From the IMG/VR virus record IMGVR_UViG_3300036401_000371, positions 1 to 49,289 of that record: a DNA stretch of 49,289 nucleotides. One strand, 5' to 3'. The notes under the pieces were generated by a model. The model was not told the DNA's origin. It did not search any database and worked only from the letters and a program-made list of their open reading frames with translations. A program made the position numbers and the translations under genes. Source of the stretch: a virus. Each line of letters begins with the position of its first letter. Positions within the stretch are counted from its first letter, which is position 1. This document shows, one piece after another, positions 41,705-46,844 of the stretch.

Positions 41705-41707
41705 AGC

Positions 41708-42043
41708 TCAGCAACCCCCGTCAGCGTAGATGCAACTCGACGCGGGCAGGCAGTCGCGAAACTTGTGCGCCGGCCCGTCCGAGTAGCAATACCAGCCGAT
41801 CGGGCACACGAAGTCAGCGCCGCACAGCGTGCCGCAAACGCCGTCATCGCCGCACACGAGCCCCAAGGGGCAACCGCCACCATCGGCGCACCACGACGGC
41901 GGGCGCACAGCCTTGGCCGGGACGGCGCCCGTGACCGACGCAGGCGCCACGGTCGCACCCGACCAAGTATCCTTGGTCCGCGCATCATTGACGCCACAGC
42001 CCACTACGATGGAAAGCAAAGCGAACGTGAGTAGCATTTTCAT
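41708..42043 (-). CDS. Cysteine-rich lipoprotein
   Basis: The product has 111 residues. A lipoprotein signal (MKMLLTFALLSIVVGC) ends at lipobox VVG-C. The mature part holds about 14 cysteines in C-x5-CG type spacing (CPLGLVCGDDGVCGTLC, VCPIGWYC), probably disulphide-bonded outside the cytoplasm. The pattern recalls secreted proteins of Myxococcota. It might alter the host surface, for example against superinfection. Confidence 0.75.
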   Translation of the reverse strand: MKMLLTFALLSIVVGCGVNDARTKDTWSGATVAPASVTGAVPAKAVRPPSWCADGGGCPLGLVCGDDGVCGTLCGADFVCPIGWYCYSDGPAHKFRDCLPASSCIYADGGC

Positions 42044-42657
42044 GTGATGATCTCCTCTTTTTTCGCCATGAGTGGCTCAATAGCATTGAGTAGCGGACGA
42101 TCGTTGCCGTTGCGCATCCATTGGATCGCGGCGCGCTCCAACTCGCGCCACAGCGGCACGCGCTCGGCGAGGGCGCGGCCGGCGTCGCCTGCAATGGCGA
42201 GTCGAAGCGACTTGTAATGGTCGGCGAACGACGCATCCCTATGCATCAGATCGCGCGCCTCTCTTGACGTTAGGGCGTTGACAATTCCCGTAGCTGATGC
42301 GCGCAGCGCCGCCGCCTCGGCCTGCGTGCGGTTATGCGCCTCACGTTCGGCTTCAAGCTGAGAGTTGGCGATGCGCAATTCTTCGCGTAGGACGCGCTTG
42401 CCTTCTTCGCCGCTGGCCTGCGTGCGGGCGTGGGCGGCACGTTCTGTTTCGAATGAAGAATTTGCTAGCGTGGTGGCGGCTCGTGATTCATTCAACGCAC
42501 GTAGCAATTCGGTGTTACGCGCCTCCAGCTGCGCGATACGTTCGCTTTCGGCGACGACGATCGGCGGAATGCCGTTGAACAGCAACCCGCAATTGCATCG
42601 GGAGCATTTCGCCACCTGGTGCTTGTGCCCACATGAAGCGCAATCAACGTGAGCCAT
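42040..42657 (-). CDS. Zinc-ribbon plus coiled-coil protein
   Basis: The product has 205 residues. Residues 1-25 (MAHVDCASCGHKHQVAKCSR and CNCG) form a four-cysteine zinc ribbon. Residues about 40-125 are a long coiled coil (RIAQLEARNTELLRALNESR and repeated E-A-E-R-E-A). A helical C-terminal unit follows. The stop overlaps the lipoprotein start. Function is unknown. Confidence 0.7.
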   Translation of the reverse strand: MAHVDCASCGHKHQVAKCSRCNCGLLFNGIPPIVVAESERIAQLEARNTELLRALNESRAATTLANSSFETERAAHARTQASGEEGKRVLREELRIANSQLEAEREAHNRTQAEAAALRASATGIVNALTSREARDLMHRDASFADHYKSLRLAIAGDAGRALAERVPLWRELERAAIQWMRNGNDRPLLNAIEPLMAKKEEIIT

Positions 42658-42825
42658 CTACTTCCCGCCCTTCCGCGCGTGCGCCTCGGCGGCGCGTTCG
42701 GCAGCTTCACGCGTGGCGAACCGCCGCCCAATGCCATTGGCGCCGCGCAGAATCGTCCCGTTGATGGTCGCGAGCCACGGGCGCTTTCTGTTCTCGCTAG
42801 GCTGGAATGATGCGGCAGTTTTCAC
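42658..42825 (-). CDS. Small basic protein, AP2/Arm-like
   Basis: The product has 55 residues from GTG (GTGA overlap with the upstream stop). RKRPWLATINGTILRGANGI and RRFATREAAERAAEAHARK recall the three-strand plus helix form of small AP2 or integrase arm domains (W-x-A-x-I ... F-x-T-x-E-A-A). The stop TAG is followed directly by the next ATG. Confidence 0.6.
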   Translation of the reverse strand: MKTAASFQPSENRKRPWLATINGTILRGANGIGRRFATREAAERAAEAHARKGGK

Positions 42826-43310
42826 TTCGCACCATCCTCGCCGCCGGCCCGCCGCGCGTCGACCGCGTAAATTTCATCGCGAACGGTCGCAGCAATGCGT
42901 TTGACGTTCTCATCTCCTGGGGTATCGGGGTGCAGCACGTACGCGCTGAGTCGCGCAGCCTCAAGCTTGGCGTTCTCCGAGCACAGCGCCTTCACTTCGT
43001 CTGCAATCGTGGTGCGCTTCCACTCCTCGCACTCCGCCCTCACCCGGCTCACTTCCGCCAGCGCGGCGTCGCGTTCGTCCGTAACACGACCCACAGCCAT
43101 GATGGCAGCGGCAAGCGTTACGCCGTTGGCGTCTCTCATTTGCTTATGTTCGTCCCGTTCCTTCTGCATCGCCGCCAAGTCCTCTTGCAGCTTTTCGTTC
43201 TGCTTCCCCGCGGCCAACAGCTCAGCTTGTGCCTTCTTGGCGCACTCTTTCCAGAATGCAGCATCGCGCGAAGCTTCATTCAACGCGTCTGCGAATGCCG
43301 ATGTCCCCAT
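42822..43310 (-). CDS. Coiled-coil protein
   Basis: The product has 162 residues. Long heptad-rich helices cover residues 15-125 (ECAKKAQAELLAAGKQNEKL, QEDLAAMQKERDEHKQMRDA). The C-terminus is a short separate unit. A promoter and GGGAGG precede ATG 43310, so this gene may start its own transcript within the minus arm. Function is unknown. Confidence 0.7.
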   Translation of the reverse strand: MGTSAFADALNEASRDAAFWKECAKKAQAELLAAGKQNEKLQEDLAAMQKERDEHKQMRDANGVTLAAAIMAVGRVTDERDAALAEVSRVRAECEEWKRTTIADEVKALCSENAKLEAARLSAYVLHPDTPGDENVKRIAATVRDEIYAVDARRAGGEDGAK

Positions 43311-43334
43311 GTGGATCGCCTCCCGAGATCTACG

Positions 43335-43364
43335 AAACTACCACGCGCCGCTTAATTTCGTCAA
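43335..43364 (-). promoter_or_regulatory. Promoter TTGACG-N18-TAGTTT
   Basis: On the minus strand, TTGACG (43364 to 43359) and TAGTTT (43340 to 43335) are 18 bases apart. Both boxes and the following CGTA closely match the plus-strand promoter at 13256 (TTGACA ... TAGTTTCGTT). The start would be near 43328, 18 bases before an SD-led ATG at 43310. Confidence 0.6.
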
Positions 43365-43523
43365 GAAGTCACACGAGCGCGCGCGCGCCGCCACTTGGCA
43401 CTCTTGTTGGCGGCGGGCGATGTCGTACTGTGCCGATGTGCCGATAGCAAACCGCGCGCTCCCATCGCCCACATCGGAGACATACGCGCCCGCGCCAAAT
43501 ACAAATGCCATCAACGGTTTCAT
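43338..43523 (-). CDS. Short Ala-rich protein, possibly exported
   Basis: The product has 61 residues. The N-terminus (MKPLMAFVFGAGAYVSD) is hydrophobic but lacks a strong signal form. The rest (SAQYDIARRQQECQVAARAR, SCDFLTKLSG) looks protein-like with two cysteines. No good ribosome site is seen, and its 3' end is used as promoter for the next gene, so this call is uncertain. Confidence 0.4.
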   Translation of the reverse strand: MKPLMAFVFGAGAYVSDVGDGSARFAIGTSAQYDIARRQQECQVAARARSCDFLTKLSGAW

Positions 43524-43562
43524 GCGCGCCGTAGCCAATCGCAAATAGATGCGCGCAGGTGC

Positions 43563-43847
43563 TCACGGCGTGTAGGTACAAGAGGTAACGCCACCGCACG
43601 TGATGCAATCCGTGCGGAATGTCTTACCGTCGCTGTCGGTGCCCTCAGCGATCATCACCTTGCAGCACGTCTCATTGACGCACGCAGCGTGGTAACTTTC
43701 TTGAATGCGCGCGAACGTATCCACGAGCGGGCAGCAGTCGCTCACCCACTGACACGGGGCGCCTTGCTCGCTACACACGGGTGCAGGCGCGGCCGTCGGG
43801 CCACCGCAGCCAACAATCAACAATGGCAAAACAATCAAAGCGCGCAT
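43563..43847 (-). CDS. Cysteine-rich lipoprotein
   Basis: The product has 94 residues. The signal MRALIVLPLLIVGC ends in lipobox IVG-C. The mature chain has about 11 further cysteines (VCSEQGAPCQWVSDCCP, CVNETCCKVM, CITCGGVTSC), so a disulphide-rich fold outside the inner membrane is likely. It is similar in style, but not in sequence, to the lipoprotein at 41708-42043. Confidence 0.75.
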   Translation of the reverse strand: MRALIVLPLLIVGCGGPTAAPAPVCSEQGAPCQWVSDCCPLVDTFARIQESYHAACVNETCCKVMIAEGTDSDGKTFRTDCITCGGVTSCTYTP

Positions 43848-43850
43848 TTT

Positions 43851-44090
43851 TCAGCCGCCCCCATTCAACAGCGCCAGTTTGATTCGCAGCGTCTCACGCA
43901 CGTTGGCGAGCGCCAACACGCTTTGCCCCCTCGCCGCTTGCCGCTCAATTTCTGCCTGCACAGTGCGCAGCGCGAAGGCGTACGCGTCGATCATCCCACC
44001 CTTGTACGAAAGCGCCTTGATCTTCTCCTCGCGCTGTAGCTCCGTCTCAGCCTGCGCAATCGCCGCTTTCATCTTCTCGCGTGGGCTCAT
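43851..44090 (-). CDS. Small helical protein
   Basis: The product has 79 residues, nearly all helix (REKMKAAIAQAETELQREEK, RTVQAEIERQAARGQSVLAL). The ATG overlaps the upstream stop (ATGA). The middle KGGMIDAYAFALRTV suggests a small helical hairpin. Function is unknown. Confidence 0.65.
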   Translation of the reverse strand: MSPREKMKAAIAQAETELQREEKIKALSYKGGMIDAYAFALRTVQAEIERQAARGQSVLALANVRETLRIKLALLNGGG

Positions 44091-44293
44091 TTGCCATCCC
44101 CCTTGCGGTCGCGGATGCGACTCGCGACGCTCATCAGCCAATCGCCGTTGCTGCGCCGAATACGCACCAACACGTATTGCGACACGCGGATTTCGATCAC
44201 CTCACCGTTGGGTGGCGCCACGTCGCGGCGCGGCTGCACATTGATCGCCTTGGGCGGCATAGTCTTACCCGACACGTCGACGCCCTCGATCAT
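44087..44293 (-). CDS. Small protein, unknown
   Basis: The product has 68 residues, with a beta-rich core (GEVIEIRVSQYVLVRIRRSN, GDWLMSVASRI) and basic C-terminus (RIRDRKGDGK). Start and stop are both coupled by ATGA overlaps. It may be a small nucleic acid-binding fold; no family is recognised. Confidence 0.6.
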   Translation of the reverse strand: MIEGVDVSGKTMPPKAINVQPRRDVAPPNGEVIEIRVSQYVLVRIRRSNGDWLMSVASRIRDRKGDGK

Positions 44294-44502
44294 GGGTACA
44301 CCTGTAGGTTGCGAATGCAAATGCTCACCTCTTCGTCAATGGGCAGCGGCACAGCTTCGCACGCCTCAGCCGCGAGCATTTCGATATCGAAGGCGTGGAC
44401 GGTGCAGAGCGCGATGGAAAAGCTGCCATCGCCCACGCCCAGCTCGCGCCGCTTGCCTTCCTTGCGCTCTCCGCTCATGCGGCAGATCCAACACTCTTCC
44501 AT
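44290..44502 (-). CDS. Small protein with CxxC
   Basis: The product has 70 residues if started at ATG 44502, which has GGGGGTGAGG ahead; ATG 44520 would add six residues. The N-terminus EECWICRMSGERKEG has one CxxC pair; more cysteines occur later (ALCTV, AEACEA, ICIRN). A covarying hairpin lies just before the start. Function is unknown. Confidence 0.6.
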   Translation of the reverse strand: MEECWICRMSGERKEGKRRELGVGDGSFSIALCTVHAFDIEMLAAEACEAVPLPIDEEVSICIRNLQVYP

Positions 44503-44520
44503 TGGCCTCACCCCCTCCAT

Positions 44521-44546
44521 AGCGCGCCCGTCGCACCGGGCGCGCT
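44521..44546 (-). ncRNA. Hairpin element A after a stop codon
   Basis: A perfect 10-bp stem (AGCGCGCCCG/CGGGCGCGCT) with loop GTGCGA on the minus strand lies between the TAG at 44557 and the next ATG. A second copy at 45699 keeps loop and flank but changes base pairs together. See the matching element and the finding. Confidence 0.55.
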
Positions 44547-44554
44547 GTGCAGGG

Positions 44555-44725
44555 CTAGCTTTCGGCCTGGCATTTCGGGCACATCGCGGTGCCGTCGTTT
44601 CGCTTTAAGCCACACCTGTGCTCACAGCACTTCGCCTTACATGCGCGGCACGTCCATCTAGGGTGGCAATTCTTCCGAAAGCACTTCTTTCGCAGGCGCA
44701 TCGTCGTGCCCTCCGTCGTGCTCAT
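44555..44725 (-). CDS. Small cysteine-rich zinc protein
   Basis: The product has 56 residues, beginning with MSTTEGTTM, the same nine residues (and identical 27 bases) as the gene at 45879-46139. The body CRACKAKCCEHRCGLKR and MCPKCQAES contains nine cysteines and is probably a double zinc finger. It starts two bases after the upstream stop. Confidence 0.65.
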   Translation of the reverse strand: MSTTEGTTMRLRKKCFRKNCHPRWTCRACKAKCCEHRCGLKRNDGTAMCPKCQAES

Positions 44726-44727
44726 GG

Positions 44728-44892
44728 TTACTTCCCCCACGTCGAGTTGCGAAACAGGATCACCGTCGCGCCCTCGACGATGTAGTCCGGCTCAAACTGG
44801 GCTTCGACGGCCAACAGCGCGAGCGCCTTGCGCTCAGTCGCCATCAGGCTGGGCGCCTCATTCGTGTTCACCTTGCCTGCCGTCGTGCTCAT
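44728..44892 (-). CDS. Small leaderless-gene product
   Basis: The product has 54 residues (MSTTAGKVNTNEAPSLMATE, then RKALALLAVEAQFEPDYIVE). The ATG lies six bases after a -10 box, with no ribosome site, so translation probably begins at the 5' end of the mRNA. The first 13 bases (ATGAGCACGACGG) match two other genes nearby. Function is unknown. Confidence 0.65.
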   Translation of the reverse strand: MSTTAGKVNTNEAPSLMATERKALALLAVEAQFEPDYIVEGATVILFRNSTWGK

Positions 44893-44898
44893 GTTGTA

Positions 44899-44927
44899 AA
44901 TCTAATCGGACCGATCGATTTCGTCAA
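44899..44927 (-). promoter_or_regulatory. Promoter with internal operator, TTGACG-N17-TAGATT
   Basis: On the minus strand, TTGACG (44927 to 44922) and TAGATT (44904 to 44899) are 17 bases apart. The spacer holds AAATCGATCGG, beginning inside the -35 edge, and overlaps a small palindrome ATCGGACCGAT. A protein bound there would block polymerase. The start site falls at the ATG at 44892. Confidence 0.65.
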
Positions 44928-44949
44928 TAGGAAAAAAGCACGGTACCGA

Positions 44950-45321
44950 TTATTTTTCGTCGTCGCCACTCGCCAGCGCTCTCCGACGCTGTGCATTACG
45001 AATGACATTCAGGGCTTGCAGCTCATCGTTGCTGAGCTGTTCCAACGGCGGCAGCCCCGCTCCCGCGTGCCCGCCAACGCGCTTCTCTGTCACCTCCGTG
45101 CGCTGCACGGGGATACCCAGCGTGTATGCAAGCGCCACTTTCTGAGCCGCGAGCTGCGTTTGCTCATCGATCCCGTACTGCGCCAACGCCACAAGCGAAC
45201 GCCAAACGCCCTCAGCGTCGATCAGCATCTTCGCGCGGAGGCGCCCAAGGCGCTCTTGGAATTCCTCTTCGCTGATCGAGTCGAGGCCCGGATCTTCAAA
45301 TTGCAACACTTTGCCGCTCAT
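44950..45321 (-). CDS. Candidate terminase small subunit
   Basis: The product has 123 residues. QERLGRLRAKMLIDAEGVWR, SLVALAQYGIDEQTQLAAQK and VALAYTLGIPVQRTEVTEKR follow the form of small terminase proteins (helical N-terminus, then A-A-x-K-x-L-x4-G-x-P-x-Q-R). LEQLSNDELQALNVIRNAQR closes it. It lies far from terL, so the call is tentative. TAGAATCGATCGC just before the ATG may be a -10 box with very short leader. Confidence 0.5.
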   Translation of the reverse strand: MSGKVLQFEDPGLDSISEEEFQERLGRLRAKMLIDAEGVWRSLVALAQYGIDEQTQLAAQKVALAYTLGIPVQRTEVTEKRVGGHAGAGLPPLEQLSNDELQALNVIRNAQRRRALASGDDEK

Positions 45322-45426
45322 GCGATCGATTCTACAGCGTTTTGAGGGACGCTGCTTGACAGAAAATGATCGCCGTGCGAGGCTGTGAATCTGATAGGGC
45401 TTTCCCCTGAGCCCTCGCCTCCCCCG

Positions 45427-45467
45427 GCCCCCTAGCGTCTCCCCAGCGCTAGGGGGCGTTTTCTTTC
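45427..45467 (+). terminator. Intrinsic terminator on the plus strand
   Basis: GCCCCCTAGCG, nine-base loop, CGCTAGGGGGC form a perfect 11-bp stem followed by GTTTTCTTTC. The T-rich tail is on the plus strand, although neighbouring genes are on the minus strand. A smaller stem (AGGGCT/AGCCCT, 45396-45415) and a perfect TTGACA (45356-45361) lie upstream, so a short plus-strand RNA is possible. The stop of the minus gene lies inside the stem. Confidence 0.6.
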
Positions 45468-45673
45468 TGGCCGCATGCGATGACAAGATACGCATCGCGT
45501 CGCGCTTTATGCGCGCGATCCAAATCAGGCGGGCCGCCCCACCCGCCCCCGAGCGAATTTGCTCCTGGAATACGAAACGAGTGGCAAGCCTTGCCACGGC
45601 GCGCGCCGCACTCAGGGCACGCGATCGAACGCTTTTGTTCTTCGGTAACTTTCACTTTGTTCGCCATCACCAT
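45449..45673 (-). CDS. Small zinc-finger protein (CPxC type)
   Basis: The product has 74 residues. RSIACPECGARRGKACHSF and AHKARRDAYL form the C-P-x-C-x-A-x4-C...H-x3-R pattern, matching the C-terminal tail of the MazG-like protein at 11320. Two starts are possible, ATG 45673 and ATG 45667, both after GAGGAC. It is probably a nucleic acid-binding zinc unit. Confidence 0.65.
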   Translation of the reverse strand: MVMANKVKVTEEQKRSIACPECGARRGKACHSFRIPGANSLGGGWGGPPDLDRAHKARRDAYLVIACGQKENAP

Positions 45674-45698
45674 TTGTCCTCGTCATGAAATGCATAAT

Positions 45699-45718
45699 GT
45701 GCCCGTCGCACCGGGCAC
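45699..45718 (-). ncRNA. Hairpin element B after a stop codon
   Basis: A 7-bp stem (GTGCCCG/CGGGCAC) with the same loop (GTGCGA on the minus strand) and the same downstream flank as element A at 44521. The C-G pair of A becomes T-A here, so pairing is kept. It follows the TAG at 45732 and precedes the zinc-finger gene. Confidence 0.5.
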
Positions 45719-45729
45719 GCTGTGCAGAG

Positions 45730-45906
45730 CTAGAGGTGGGCCACTTTATTCAGCGCGTCCGCCACGACATTGGCGTCAAATTCACTATCAAACATCAGTT
45801 TCACTTCGGGACCTTCGACGACCCAACACGCTCCGTGATCCTCCGTTCCGCGGCCGGGCCGGACGACATAATTGGATGTCAGAGAACGTTTCCGTTTTTG
45901 TCGCAT
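45730..45906 (-). CDS. Small protein, unknown
   Basis: The product has 58 residues (MRQKRKRSLTSNYVVRPGRG; HGACWVVEGPEVKLMFDSEF; DANVVADALNKVAHL). It overlaps the upstream gene by 28 bases. The basic start and alpha/beta pattern look genuine; AAGGG lies before the ATG. Its stop is followed by hairpin B. Confidence 0.6.
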   Translation of the reverse strand: MRQKRKRSLTSNYVVRPGRGTEDHGACWVVEGPEVKLMFDSEFDANVVADALNKVAHL

Positions 45907-46139
45907 TCCCAGCCCTTAAGGTTTTCGAAGCCTTCGACGACATTCACGCCTGGGATCTCGTTAGCGAGATCGGAGGCAGTTTCGGCCTGATCGTCGTACA
46001 CCACATCGCCATTACCGAGCACCTCACCCCAGATCACGGCGAAACGAACATTGAAGATGCGGCGGCCTTCCTTCTGCGAAAAAGTCACCGTCGCGGTCTT
46101 GCGAACCTTCGTCATCGTCGTGCCCTCCGTCGTGCTCAT
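45879..46139 (-). CDS. Small leaderless-gene product
   Basis: The product has 86 residues. The first nine, MSTTEGTTM, are encoded by 27 bases identical to those of the gene at 44555-44725. The rest is beta-rich (TATVTFSQKEGRRIFNVRFA, EVLGNGDVVYDD) with an ECDKNGNVL end. The ATG is seven bases after a -10 box with no ribosome site, indicating leaderless translation. Function is unknown. Confidence 0.65.
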   Translation of the reverse strand: MSTTEGTTMTKVRKTATVTFSQKEGRRIFNVRFAVIWGEVLGNGDVVYDDQAETASDLANEIPGVNVVEGFENLKGWECDKNGNVL

Positions 46140-46146
46140 GAAATAC

Positions 46147-46175
46147 ATAATGCACGCTGCCGATCGATTTGTCAA
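46147..46175 (-). promoter_or_regulatory. Promoter with internal operator, TTGACA-N17-CATTAT
   Basis: On the minus strand, TTGACA (46175 to 46170) and CATTAT (46152 to 46147) are 17 bases apart. AAATCGATCGG fills the start of the spacer, as at 44911. The -35 is also flanked by an 11-bp inverted repeat (46155-46165 and 46187-46197), so two operator forms overlap. The start site lies at the ATG at 46139. Confidence 0.65.
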
Positions 46176-46216
46176 ACACGAAAAATGATCGGCAGCGATG
46201 TTTTTCTTAAGCTGCG

Positions 46217-46402
46217 TCACTCCCCACCGCTGTCGCTGTCGTTCCTGTCTGCGGCGGAGCCCCGACACGTAGGCGCTAGAAGGTCCCACGTGCGGCGATT
46301 TGATGCGGGCACCACTACACCGCAGTGGCCACACCTGAGCCACCGCGTAGTTGCGGACGTTCCGCGGCCAACATACGGAAACCATTCATGAGTTGACTCC
46401 AA
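46217..46402 (-). CDS. Small CxxC protein with TTG start
   Basis: The product has 61 residues (MESTHEWFPYVGRGTSATTR; WLRCGHCGVVVPASNRRTWD). AGGAG five bases before TTG 46402 supports the start. HEWF plus CGHC form a likely zinc site. It is the first gene after the AT-rich segment and has its own promoter. Function is unknown. Confidence 0.55.
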   Translation of the reverse strand: MESTHEWFPYVGRGTSATTRWLRCGHCGVVVPASNRRTWDLLAPTCRGSAADRNDSDSGGE

Positions 46403-46437
46403 TTCAGCTCCTGATTTGGTAATTACCTGCAGTGGGA

Positions 46438-46466
46438 CATATACTTACACGCAGGTATGATTTCAA
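46438..46466 (-). promoter_or_regulatory. Promoter TTGAAA-N17-TATATG
   Basis: On the minus strand, TTGAAA (46466 to 46461) and TATATG (46443 to 46438) are 17 bases apart, five and four of six matches. The start would lie about 29 bases before TTG 46402. It would restart transcription after the AT-rich segment. Confidence 0.5.
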
Positions 46467-46567
46467 GTACTTAGCTAATTTCATATTACCTAACCTATTG
46501 ATCAACCTGCGTGACCTGGGGGATCTGGGGGTGTTTTGTTCTCTACCCCTTGATTCACCATGTTACT

Positions 46568-46654
46568 CCTACATGTAGTTACTCAATAATATCCACTCAG
46601 TATCCGCCGCCCCTTAGATACTGAGTGGATATCATTAGAGACACACATGTAGGA
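46568..46654. repeat. Nested inverted repeats (potential cruciform)
   Basis: The inner arms ATATCCACTCAGTATC (46589-46604) and GATACTGAGTGGATAT (46617-46632) are perfect over 16 bases with a 12-base spacer, and pair further outward with one mismatch. The outer arms TCCTACATGT (46568-46577) and ACATGTAGGA (46645-46654) are also perfect. The structure lacks a T-run, so it is not a plain terminator. Confidence 0.8.
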
Positions 46655-46743
46655 CAAATAATATTACCCAACCCCCCAAGGCAAAATAGGCGCAGATCGC
46701 GCAGGTCTGGGGGGTACTTCGCATACTTAGCTAATTTGTAAAA

Positions 46744-46760
46744 AATTTGTCTGACAAATT
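46744..46760. promoter_or_regulatory. 17-bp palindrome, operator-like
   Basis: AATTTGTC-T-GACAAATT is a perfect dyad. It contains TTGTC/GACAA halves similar to repressor sites. It lies about 85 bases after the primase stop. No protein can be matched to it from sequence. Confidence 0.45.
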
Positions 46761-46844
46761 GGATTCGGCGGGCCAACGATTTCAACCACTTACAAACCAA
46801 TTTCAAATTCCATCGACTGCGCGTAAGGAAAGGTAGGCAAACCA

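Larger units (their letters stand above)
46403..46844. other. AT-rich non-coding segment, candidate origin/regulatory region
   Basis: This is the longest gap (442 bp) and clearly richer in A+T than its surroundings. No convincing gene is present. It holds nested inverted repeats centred near 46611, a 14-base direct repeat TACTTAGCTAATTT (46468-46481 and 46724-46737), a 17-base palindrome (46744-46760), G-runs (CTGGGGGATCTGGGGG, 46515-46530) and a promoter. Place beside the primase-helicase gene fits an origin, but this is inference. Confidence 0.55.

Noticed and set aside
43395-44039. A 214-codon plus-strand frame opposite small minus-strand genes.
   Set aside because: It faces four coupled minus genes with overlaps and lipoprotein signals, and has no ribosome site.
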